Below are positions 18,981 through 27,257 of a stretch of 64,000 bases of DNA, piece by piece (the stretch's first letter is position 1; each line of letters starts with the position of its first letter). Both the position numbers and the translations under genes were made by a program. The notes below the pieces were generated by a model, which saw only the letters and a list, made by a program, of their open reading frames with translations, was not told the DNA's origin and ran no database searches. Where the stretch lies: NCBI RefSeq assembly GCF_014873755.1, contig NZ_JADBEG010000001.1:8158501-8222500 (forward strand). The letters run 5' to 3'. Source of the stretch: Amycolatopsis lexingtonensis (GTDB taxonomy: Bacteria > Actinomycetota > Actinomycetes > Mycobacteriales > Pseudonocardiaceae).

Positions 18981-20127
18981 CGTCCTCCGGCAGCACGATC
19001 AGGCAGTTGGCCTGCGTGAACGCGGCCAGCAGGTGCGAGCCCGGCCCGCCGCGCGGCCCGACGACGCCGGTGACTTCGCGGTCGGACGGGGTGAACACGC
19101 CCCGGCGGTACTGCCGGCGGCCGGCGGGCGAGGACATCTCCTCCGTCAGCCGGGCCCGCACGCGCCGCCGTGTGACGTCGGTGTGGCCCATGGCCGTCAG
19201 CAGCGCCGGGCGCAGGAACGCTTCGAACGACACCAGCACGCTGACCGGGTTGCCGGGCAGCGTCACCACCGGCACGCCCTGCCAGCGCCCGCAGCCCTGC
19301 GGCCCGCCCGGCTGCATCGCGATCTTGGCGAACTCGACACCCTGGCCGGTCAGCGCGTCCTTGACGACTTCGTAGGCGCCCGCGCTGACGCCGCCGGACG
19401 TCACCAGCAGGTCGGCGTCGGCCAGCTTCGGCTCGATGACCTTCCGGAACTCCTCGACGTCGTCGACGACGCTGCGGACGACGTCGACCTCGCAGCCGAG
19501 GGCGCGGATCGCCGCGGCGAGCATCACGCTGTTGGACTCGTAGATCTGGCCGTGGCGCAGCGGGGCGGGCGCGTCGATCAGCTCGGTCCCGGTCGAGGCG
19601 ATCAGCACCCGCAGCGGCCGGTGCACCCGCACCTCGGCCAGCCCGACCGCGGCCGCGAGGCCGAGCTGGGAGTGCCCGAGCACGGTCCCGGCGTGCAGGG
19701 CGACGCTGTCGGCCACGACGTCCTCGCCGGTGTGCCGGATGTGCGCGCCCTCGCGGGCGGGCGCCGAGATCGTCACGGTTTCCGTGCCGCCGTCGGTGTC
19801 CTCCACCATCACCACGGCGTCGGCACCGGGCGGCAGCGGGGCGCCGGTCATGATCCGGTGCGCGGTGCCCGGCTCGAGCGGCTGGACGTCGACCCGGCCG
19901 GCCGGGATGTCGTCGGCCACCGGCAGGGTGACCGGCGCCGCAGTGACGTCGGCGGCGCGCACCGCGTAGCCATCCATCGCGGAGTTGTCGAAGGGCGGCA
20001 GGGAGACGCCGGCCCGCACGTCTTCGGCCAGCACGAGGCCGGCCGCGGCGGCGAGGGGCAGGGCGGTCGCGGGGGCGGTGCCGAGGAGCTCGGCGACGCG
20101 GTCGCGGTAGTCGTCGACGGAGATCAC
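18934..20127 (-). CDS. moeA: Molybdopterin molybdenumtransferase MoeA
   Basis: Inserts molybdenum into adenylylated molybdopterin, the last step of Moco synthesis. The 397-residue protein has the MoeA N-terminal domain (SLPPFDNSAMDGYAVRAAD, RIMTGAPLPPGADAVV) and the MogA-like catalytic domain (ASTGTEL, YESNSVML, LLVTSGGVSAGAYEVV, LPGNPVSVLVSFEAF). A C-terminal beta domain follows from about residue 325. It corresponds in place to M. tuberculosis moeA2 (Rv0438c). No other Moco genes are in the window. Confidence 0.94.
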   Translation of the reverse strand: MISVDDYRDRVAELLGTAPATALPLAAAAGLVLAEDVRAGVSLPPFDNSAMDGYAVRAADVTAAPVTLPVADDIPAGRVDVQPLEPGTAHRIMTGAPLPPGADAVVMVEDTDGGTETVTISAPAREGAHIRHTGEDVVADSVALHAGTVLGHSQLGLAAAVGLAEVRVHRPLRVLIASTGTELIDAPAPLRHGQIYESNSVMLAAAIRALGCEVDVVRSVVDDVEEFRKVIEPKLADADLLVTSGGVSAGAYEVVKDALTGQGVEFAKIAMQPGGPQGCGRWQGVPVVTLPGNPVSVLVSFEAFLRPALLTAMGHTDVTRRRVRARLTEEMSSPAGRRQYRRGVFTPSDREVTGVVGPRGGPGSHLLAAFTQANCLIVLPEDVTSAAEGQEVDVLLL

Positions 20128-20199
20128 CGGACCATCCTCCCCGCCTTTTGGGCTCGTGCAAGACTCTGCCCGTCACAGGCACGCCGATGGGGAGCAAGC

Positions 20200-20877
20200 A
20201 TGCAGGTTCAGGTCCGTCAACAGCCTTCGTTCGCCGTCGCCCGGCTGATGCTGGCGCCCGGGGAGCCGTGCCAGGTCGAGTCCGGCGCGATGATGGCCAC
20301 GAGCTACGGCGTGCAGGTCCAGTCGCAGGCGCAGGGCGGGATCATGAAGGGCCTCGGGCGCGCGTTCCTCTCCGGCGAGTCCTTCTTCATCTCCACCTTC
20401 ACCGCGCCGCAGAACGGCGGCTGGGTCGACGTCGCGGCCAACCTGCCCGGCGACATCCAGGTGATCACCCTCGACGGCCGCACCGGCTGGGCCGTCACCC
20501 GCGGCTGCTGGCTCGCGTCGTCGCACGGCGTGCAGACCGAGACCAAGTGGGGCGGGATGAAGAACCTGATGGGCGGCGAAGGCGGGTTCCTGACCCACGC
20601 CACCGGCCAGGGGCAGCTGCTCGTCTCCTGCTACGGCGCGGTCGAGACGATCACGCTGCAGCAGGGCGAGATGGTGACCATCGACACCGGGCACGTCGTC
20701 GCGTACGCCGACACCGTGCAGTACCAGATCCGCAAGGTCGCGCAGGGCATCATCCAGTCCATGAAGAGCGGCGAAGGCCTGGTGTTCGACTTCGTCGGCC
20801 CCGGCCAGATCATGACGCAGACGCGCAACCCGTCCGCGTTGGTGAACTGGATCATCTCCCACGTCCCGTCCCGCTGA
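20200..20877 (+). CDS. AIM24 family protein (first of a tandem pair)
   Basis: A 225-residue protein of the AIM24/TIGR00266 family, a beta-rich trimeric fold of uncertain function. Recognisable parts are LAPGEPCQVESGAMMATSYG at the N-terminus, FFISTFTAPQNGGWVDVAA in the middle and GEGLVFDFVGPGQIMTQTRN at the C-terminus. A glycine-rich GGIMKGLGRAFLSGES loop is the family hallmark. ATG at 20200 lies 12 nt after a GGGGAGCAAGC site. The stop is joined to the next gene's start as TGATG. Confidence 0.85.
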   Translation: MQVQVRQQPSFAVARLMLAPGEPCQVESGAMMATSYGVQVQSQAQGGIMKGLGRAFLSGESFFISTFTAPQNGGWVDVAANLPGDIQVITLDGRTGWAVTRGCWLASSHGVQTETKWGGMKNLMGGEGGFLTHATGQGQLLVSCYGAVETITLQQGEMVTIDTGHVVAYADTVQYQIRKVAQGIIQSMKSGEGLVFDFVGPGQIMTQTRNPSALVNWIISHVPSR

Positions 20878-21500
20878 TGCGCGTCCAGACCCGGCACACG
20901 CCCGCCTTCGGCGTCGCCCGCGTCCTGCTGGACCCGGGCGAAGCCGTGCAGGCGTCGCCCGAGACGTTGCTCGCCAGCCGGTTCGGCGTCACCGAAACGC
21001 CCGTCGGCCGCGGCGGTGTCCGCGCGAGCAAGGCGACGACGGTGGTCTACACCGCGCCGTCCGACGGCGGCTGGATCGACTTCGCGCCGCTGCGCCCCGG
21101 CGACGTCTACCCGCTGGACGTCGGCGGCGGCACGGGCTGGTCGGTGCACCGCGACGCGGTGCTGGTGCGGCCCTCGACGGTCCGGCACGACCCGAACTGG
21201 ACGCCGTTGCAGCAGCTCTTCGGCGCCGACTCCGGGTTCCTCGAGCACTACAGCGGAACCGGCCCGCTCGTGCTGGCCGCGCCCGGCCCGGTGGACGCGT
21301 TCGAACTGGGCAAGGGCGAGCTGGTCACGGTCCGTCCGGACTACCTGCTGGCCTACCCGGACACCGTCCAGTGCCGCCTGCGGGCGCTCGACCCGGGCGG
21401 CTCGCAGTCGCTTCGCAGCGGCGAAGGGCTCGCCGTCGACTTCGCGGGACCGGGGACCGTGCTCGTGCACGCGCGGAACAGACGCCTTTCGGGCACGTGA
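20877..21500 (+). CDS. AIM24-like protein (second of a tandem pair, divergent)
   Basis: A 207-residue paralogue of the preceding gene, sharing one nucleotide with it (TGATG), so the two are translationally coupled. Shared features include FGVARVLLDPGEAVQASPET, YTAPSDGGWIDFAPLRPGDV and SGEGLAVDFAGPGTVLVHAR. It lacks the Gly-rich GGIMKGLGRAFLSGES loop of the first copy, having GRGGVRASKATT instead, so the two probably play different roles in a hetero-oligomer. This is inference. Confidence 0.75.
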   Translation: MRVQTRHTPAFGVARVLLDPGEAVQASPETLLASRFGVTETPVGRGGVRASKATTVVYTAPSDGGWIDFAPLRPGDVYPLDVGGGTGWSVHRDAVLVRPSTVRHDPNWTPLQQLFGADSGFLEHYSGTGPLVLAAPGPVDAFELGKGELVTVRPDYLLAYPDTVQCRLRALDPGGSQSLRSGEGLAVDFAGPGTVLVHARNRRLSGT

Positions 21501-21519
21501 TCTTCGGACGAATTGCCCA

Positions 21520-21547
21520 TTGCCGCGGACAATAATTCCGGTAGCGT
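21520..21547 (+). promoter_or_regulatory. Putative promoter of the cold-shock gene
   Basis: TTGCCG (21520-21525) and TAGCGT (21542-21547) are 16 nt apart. A leader of about 60 nt then leads to the GTG start, a common arrangement for csp genes. Pattern match only. Confidence 0.4.
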
Positions 21548-21612
21548 GATTGGCACTTCCGCCGCTGGCCTCCGCTCGGGCCAGCGGATCCTTTGTGCTG
21601 AGGGAGGGCGCC

Positions 21613-21819
21613 GTGGCTGTCGGCACCGTCAAATGGTTCAACTCGGAAAAGGGCTACGGGTTCATCGAATCGACGGAGGGTCCGGACGTCTTCGTCCACT
21701 ATTCGGCCATCCAGTCCGAAGGATTCCGCACTCTGGACGAAGGCGATCGCGTCGAGTTCGAAGTGCAGTCCGGGCGCGATGGCCGCAGCCAGGCAGCCGA
21801 CGTCCGCAAGGTTTCGTAG
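21613..21819 (+). CDS. Cold-shock domain protein
   Basis: A 68-residue single OB-fold protein binding single-stranded RNA and DNA. RNP1 is KGYGFIES and RNP2 is VFVHYSAI, after the canonical [10 protein letters not shown] start. The C-terminal strand reads [19 protein letters not shown]. It is of normal CspA length. It starts with GTG at 21613 after GGGAGGG and seems monocistronic, between the AIM24 pair and the kinase gene. Confidence 0.96.
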   Translation: MAVGTVKWFNSEKGYGFIESTEGPDVFVHYSAIQSEGFRTLDEGDRVEFEVQSGRDGRSQAADVRKVS

Positions 21820-21883
21820 CCAGGCTCTCACCTGATCGGCGAACCCCCGGCAAGCGCTGAACCTGGGGCGTTAGGCTTCGGGC

Positions 21884-23371
21884 GTGACAGGCGATGTGTC
21901 GGGGGACCTCACCGGTCGCCGGCTGGGCAACTACCGCATCGACGGGGTGCTCGGCAAGGGCGGCATGAGCGTCACCTACAAGGCCACGGACGTGCGTCTC
22001 GGCCGCAAGGTGGCGCTGAAGGTGATCGGTGACCACCTCGGGGCCGACGCCGAGTTCCGCGAGCGGTTCGTCGACGAGGCGCGCAACACCTCCGCGATCG
22101 ACCACGCCAATGTCGTGCCGCTGTACGACTTCGGCGAGCTCGACGGCATGTTGTACATCGCCATGCGGATGGTCGACGGCGGTGACCTCGCCGGCTTGAT
22201 CGCCGGCGGCCCGATCGCGCCCGCGCGCGCCCTGACGATGCTCGACCAGGTCGCGGACGCCCTCGACACCCTGCACAACCGTGGTCTGGTCCACCTGGAC
22301 GTCAAGCCGGCGAACGTGCTCGTGACGAAGAAGGAGACGTCGCGCGAGCACGTGTACGTCGCCGACTTCGGGCTGACCCGCCGCGGCGCGACCGGCCACC
22401 GCACGCGCGGCGGCGACTTCCTCGGCTCCCCGACGTACGCGGCGCCGGAGCACCTGCGCGGCGAGCCGCTGGACGGGCGCACCGACCAGTACGCGCTGAC
22501 GTGCGTCCTCTACGCGTGCCTCACCGGCAGCCCGCCGTTCAAGGGCGACGTGCCGACGGTGATCAAGGGTCACCTCAACGGCGAGCCGCCCGCGATCTCG
22601 CGCGCGGTCGCGCTGCCGCCGTCGATCGACGAGGTCGTCCGCAAGGGCATGGCGAAGAACCCGGCCGACCGCTACCCGAGCTGCGTCGAGATGGTCGCGG
22701 CCGCCCGCCGCGCGCTCGGCCCGCTGGCGACGTCCGACACCCCGCCGGGCCCGCCCGGGTCCAATTCGGGTGGAGTTCCCGCGCCGCACCGTCCTGGTCA
22801 GGTACAACAGGGGCCGCACCAGAACAGCGCACCGCAGGGAGAGGGGGCCCCCGTGCACCCGTACGGAGGACAGCAGCAGCCCGGCTACGGCCAGGGGCCG
22901 CAAGGTCCGCAGGGCCCTGGGGGCCCGCAGGGTCCTGGTGGGCCTCAGGGGATGCCGCCGCAGGGCCCGCCGCCCGGTTACGGCTACCCGCAGCAGCCGG
23001 GCATGCCGCCGCAGGGCATGCCCCCGCAGGGTTACGGCTACCCGCAGCAGCCCGGGATGCCGCCGCAGGGCATGTCTCCCTACGGTCAGGACCCGATGCG
23101 CCTGCGCCCGCCGATGCCCGCGGGCGGCGCGGGCGCGTTCCACCAGCCGAAGAGCAGCGGCGGCAAGAAGTGGATCTTCATCGTGCTCGGGCTGGTCGTC
23201 GTGGCCGGCCTGGTCGTGGGCGCGATCTTCCTGTTCAACGGCGGCGACAGCGGCGGCGGTGGCCAGACGACGGCCCCGAACATCCCGGTCGGACCCGGCG
23301 GCTCGCAGACCAACCCGACGTCGTCGCTGAACGCACCGCCGACGTCGATCTCCATCAAGCCGGGCAACTGA
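21884..23371 (+). CDS. Membrane-anchored Ser/Thr protein kinase (PknB-type, non-RD)
   Basis: A 495-residue kinase. The catalytic domain spans residues ~15-275: glycine loop LGKGGMS (23-29), VALKVI with the ATP-binding Lys (about 46), the catalytic loop HLDVKPANVL (about 136), DFG (about 161) and APE. The residue before the catalytic Asp is Leu, not Arg, so it is a non-RD kinase. A Pro/Gly/Gln-rich linker (about 300-425) contains imperfect repeats of YGYPQQPGMPPQGM. One transmembrane helix (about 430-452) is followed by only ~45 extracellular residues rich in Ser, Thr and Asn, with no PASTA or other sensor domain. It begins with GTG at 21884. Confidence 0.9.
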   Translation: MTGDVSGDLTGRRLGNYRIDGVLGKGGMSVTYKATDVRLGRKVALKVIGDHLGADAEFRERFVDEARNTSAIDHANVVPLYDFGELDGMLYIAMRMVDGGDLAGLIAGGPIAPARALTMLDQVADALDTLHNRGLVHLDVKPANVLVTKKETSREHVYVADFGLTRRGATGHRTRGGDFLGSPTYAAPEHLRGEPLDGRTDQYALTCVLYACLTGSPPFKGDVPTVIKGHLNGEPPAISRAVALPPSIDEVVRKGMAKNPADRYPSCVEMVAAARRALGPLATSDTPPGPPGSNSGGVPAPHRPGQVQQGPHQNSAPQGEGAPVHPYGGQQQPGYGQGPQGPQGPGGPQGPGGPQGMPPQGPPPGYGYPQQPGMPPQGMPPQGYGYPQQPGMPPQGMSPYGQDPMRLRPPMPAGGAGAFHQPKSSGGKKWIFIVLGLVVVAGLVVGAIFLFNGGDSGGGGQTTAPNIPVGPGGSQTNPTSSLNAPPTSISIKPGN

Positions 23372-23417
23372 TCGTGCGGCGCTGACCTCCGGACCCACCT
23401 CGCGGCCCGGTGGTGGT

Positions 23418-23470
23418 GTCTTGAATGACTCATTCAGGACGTCCGAAGACCTGAATGAGTCATTCAAGAC
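23418..23470. repeat. Perfect 21-bp palindrome after the kinase gene
   Basis: Left arm 23418-23438 (GTCTTGAATGACTCATTC...), 11-nt loop, right arm 23450-23470 exactly complementary. Each arm also contains a small internal palindrome (TGAATGACTCATTCA), so alternative folds are possible. It lies 46 nt after the kinase stop and 120 nt before the CIRCE elements, and probably ends the kinase transcript. Confidence 0.85.
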
Positions 23471-23591
23471 GTGGGGCGAGCGGGTTGCCGGCGGCGAAGT
23501 GGCCTGGCCGCGCGACTTCGCCGAAAGCCGGGCGGCCGGTCGGTGGACCGGGTCCGGGGCTCGCGAGATCGTGCGGCGCTGAGCAGGTCTT

Positions 23592-23618
23592 CTTGCACTC
23601 TCCCCCCGAGAGTGCTAA
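23592..23618 (+). promoter_or_regulatory. CIRCE element 1 (HrcA operator)
   Basis: CTTGCACTC, 9-nt spacer, GAGTGCTAA; the HrcA consensus is TTAGCACTC-N9-GAGTGCTAA. The right half is perfect. It lies about 175 nt upstream of groEL. Confidence 0.9.
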
Positions 23619-25421
<1,803 letters not shown>

Positions 25422-25432
25422 TCCACGCAGGG

Positions 25433-25467
25433 AAAGCCCGGTCCGCCTCGGCGGGCCGGGCTTTTTC
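25433..25467 (+). terminator. Intrinsic terminator of groEL
   Basis: A 14-bp stem with one G-T pair (arms 25433-25446 and 25451-25464, AAAGCCCGG type, loop 4 nt) is followed by a T-run (CTTTTTCTTT). It starts 12 nt after the groEL stop. The reverse strand also has a T-run, so it can serve the convergent gene ending at 25473. Confidence 0.92.
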
Positions 25468-25472
25468 TTTGG

Positions 25473-25796
25473 CTATGGCTTGGTGAAGAACCAGACGGCG
25501 TAGGCACCCAAGATGACGACGCCGAGCGCGAGCACGCCGAGGCCCCCGAGCCAGGCGGTGCTCGCTTCTTCCGCTTCCAGCGCGACGACGATCGCGCCGA
25601 TCCCGGTGAGCAGGATCCAGATCGCCAGCCCGGCGGCGGTGTAGAGCACGGTCTTGGTGACCGTCGCGCTGCCGGTGTCGTTGAACGCGAGCGCGAAGAA
25701 CGCGGCGAAGGCGGTCAGCCCCAGCCCGGCGATCAGGTACAGCCCGCCCAGGATCCCGACGACGACCTTCGCGGCCGTTCTGCTCCCTTGATCCAC
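25473..25796 (-). CDS. Small three-TM membrane protein (107 aa)
   Basis: Family not recognised. The start is MDQGSRTAAKVVVGILGGLY. Three hydrophobic helices lie at about residues 11-36, 50-70 and 82-103, with short polar loops (FNDTGSATVTK, EAEEAST). It has no signal peptide cleavage site and no catalytic motif. It is convergent to groEL and separated from the upstream PspC gene by a hairpin at 25870-25903, so it is probably transcribed alone. Confidence 0.6.
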   Translation of the reverse strand: MDQGSRTAAKVVVGILGGLYLIAGLGLTAFAAFFALAFNDTGSATVTKTVLYTAAGLAIWILLTGIGAIVVALEAEEASTAWLGGLGVLALGVVILGAYAVWFFTKP

Positions 25797-25869
25797 GAAC
25801 GCGGACCCTAACCCCTCGAACGGGATCCGCGCGTGGCTTTTGCGCCGCCCGGCCTACCGTGCTCGGCCG

Positions 25870-25903
25870 AACGGCCCGGACGTCCCCTGGCGTCCGGGCC
25901 GTT
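25870..25903 (-). terminator. Hairpin downstream of the PspC gene
   Basis: Perfect 13-bp stem (AACGGCCCGGACG at 25870-25882, complement at 25891-25903, loop TCCCCTGG), 59 nt after the PspC stop on the minus strand. There is no T-run; it is a GC-rich terminator-like hairpin. Confidence 0.6.
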
Positions 25904-25961
25904 CATCGGAACACGCCCCCGGCGGGCACCGGTTCCCCCTGCGAACCGGCGCCCGCCCCGG

Positions 25962-26174
25962 TCAGGAGTCCTCTTCCGGCGTCAGGATGGCGGCGGCGAC
26001 GTAGATCGGGATCGCGATGCCGACCGAGAGGAACACGGCGGCGACCAGGCCGATGCGCAGGACGTTGGCATCGATGCCGAGGTAGGTGGACCAGCCGCCG
26101 CAGACGCCGGTGAGCATCTTGTCGGACTTGCTGCGGCGGAGCTTCTTGGTGGGGGCGTACACGCTGTTCGTCAT
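25962..26174 (-). CDS. PspC domain protein
   Basis: A 70-residue membrane protein consisting of essentially one PspC domain. KKLRRSKSDKMLTGVCGGWS is followed by TYLGIDANVLRIGLVAAVFL and a second hydrophobic stretch to AAILTPEED. The GVCGG..YLGID.N..R motif is diagnostic. PspC domains in actinobacteria are envelope-stress-linked membrane modules; no PspA is nearby, so the partner is unknown. It is monocistronic. Confidence 0.9.
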   Translation of the reverse strand: MTNSVYAPTKKLRRSKSDKMLTGVCGGWSTYLGIDANVLRIGLVAAVFLSVGIAIPIYVAAAILTPEEDS

Positions 26175-26252
26175 GGCTCAATACTGGCTCGCGGGGCACC
26201 CTGACCACATCCGGAACGGCCCCGACCCCGACCCTGAACTTCGGCCTCGGGG

Positions 26253-27182
26253 TCAGGTGAGCGCGCGCACCCGGGCCAGCCGGGCTTCCCACGCGGCCTG
26301 GACGTCCGGTGCCGCCGGGTACGCGTCCGTGGGCTCCGGTGCTTGCCTCGGCACCGGCAGGTGACCGTCCACAGGGGACAGTGACGCGGTGCAGACGTCG
26401 CCTTCCAGCAACGAAAGCGTGCCCAGTCCGCACGCGAAGTCGAGTTCCGGCAGTGCGCCCGCGAGGGCCAGGCCCGCCGCCAGGCCGACGCTCGTCTCCA
26501 CCGCCGACGACACCACGCACGGCAGCCCGCACGCCTCCGCGACCTCCAGCGACCGCCGCACGCCGCCGAGCGGCGCCACCTTCAGCACCGCGATGTCCGC
26601 CGCTCCGGCGACCGCCACCTTCAGCGGGTCTTCCGCGCGGCGGATCGACTCGTCGGCGGCGATCCGGACACCCACCCGGCGGCGCACCGCGGCCAGGTCG
26701 TCGATCGTCGGGCACGGCTGCTCCGCGTACTCCAGCCCGCCCGCCGCCTTGTCGAGGTCCGTGATCGCGCGGACCGCGGTGTCGACGTCCCAGGCCATGT
26801 TGGCGTCGACGCGGATCGCGCCGTCCGGGCCGAGCGCGTCGCGGACCGCCTCGACCCGGGCGCAGTCGTCCCCGAGGGAGACGCGCGGGTCCGCGACCTT
26901 CACCTTCGCCGTGCGGCAGCCGGACGCGCGCACGAGTTCGTACGCCTTCTCGGGCGTGACCACCGGGACGGTCGTGTTCACCTCGACCCGGTCGCGGACC
27001 GGGGCCGGCCAGCCGGTTTCGCTCGCTTCCAGCGCCGCCCGCAGCCACGGCACGCTCTCGGCGTCCGAGTAGTCGGCGAACGGGCAGAACTCGCCCCAGC
27101 CCGCCGGGCCGCGCAGCAGGACGCCTTCACGGACGGTGATGCCGCGGAACCGGGAGCGCAGGGGGATCGCGTAGACCTTCAT
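26253..27182 (-). CDS. menC: o-Succinylbenzoate synthase (enolase superfamily)
   Basis: A 309-residue enolase-superfamily enzyme that dehydrates SHCHC to o-succinylbenzoate in menaquinone synthesis. The barrel motifs are in order: TAKVKV (catalytic Lys pair, about residue 94), IRVDANMAWD (first metal Asp), EYAEQP (Glu), IAADESI (Asp) and VLKVAPLGG (second catalytic Lys). The family also includes N-succinylamino-acid racemases, but the short length and actinobacterial context favour MenC. No other men gene is adjacent. It is divergent from the AfsR-type regulator. Confidence 0.85.
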   Translation of the reverse strand: MKVYAIPLRSRFRGITVREGVLLRGPAGWGEFCPFADYSDAESVPWLRAALEASETGWPAPVRDRVEVNTTVPVVTPEKAYELVRASGCRTAKVKVADPRVSLGDDCARVEAVRDALGPDGAIRVDANMAWDVDTAVRAITDLDKAAGGLEYAEQPCPTIDDLAAVRRRVGVRIAADESIRRAEDPLKVAVAGAADIAVLKVAPLGGVRRSLEVAEACGLPCVVSSAVETSVGLAAGLALAGALPELDFACGLGTLSLLEGDVCTASLSPVDGHLPVPRQAPEPTDAYPAAPDVQAAWEARLARVRALT

Positions 27183-27257
27183 CGAGGCCGATCATGCCAC
27201 CGTCCCAGGTGCGGCGAACGGATGCAGAACCGCGCATCCGGAGGAGAGAATGATCCC

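Noticed and set aside
22860..23130. Repetitive CAGCAGCC/GGCATGCC DNA, possible tandem repeat array
   Set aside because: Explained by the Pro/Gly/Gln-rich protein repeats of the kinase linker; copies are imperfect and in frame.
25833..26204. Plus-strand frame of 123 codons opposite the PspC gene
   Set aside because: Overlaps a clear PspC gene and a terminator hairpin; Arg/Pro-rich shadow.
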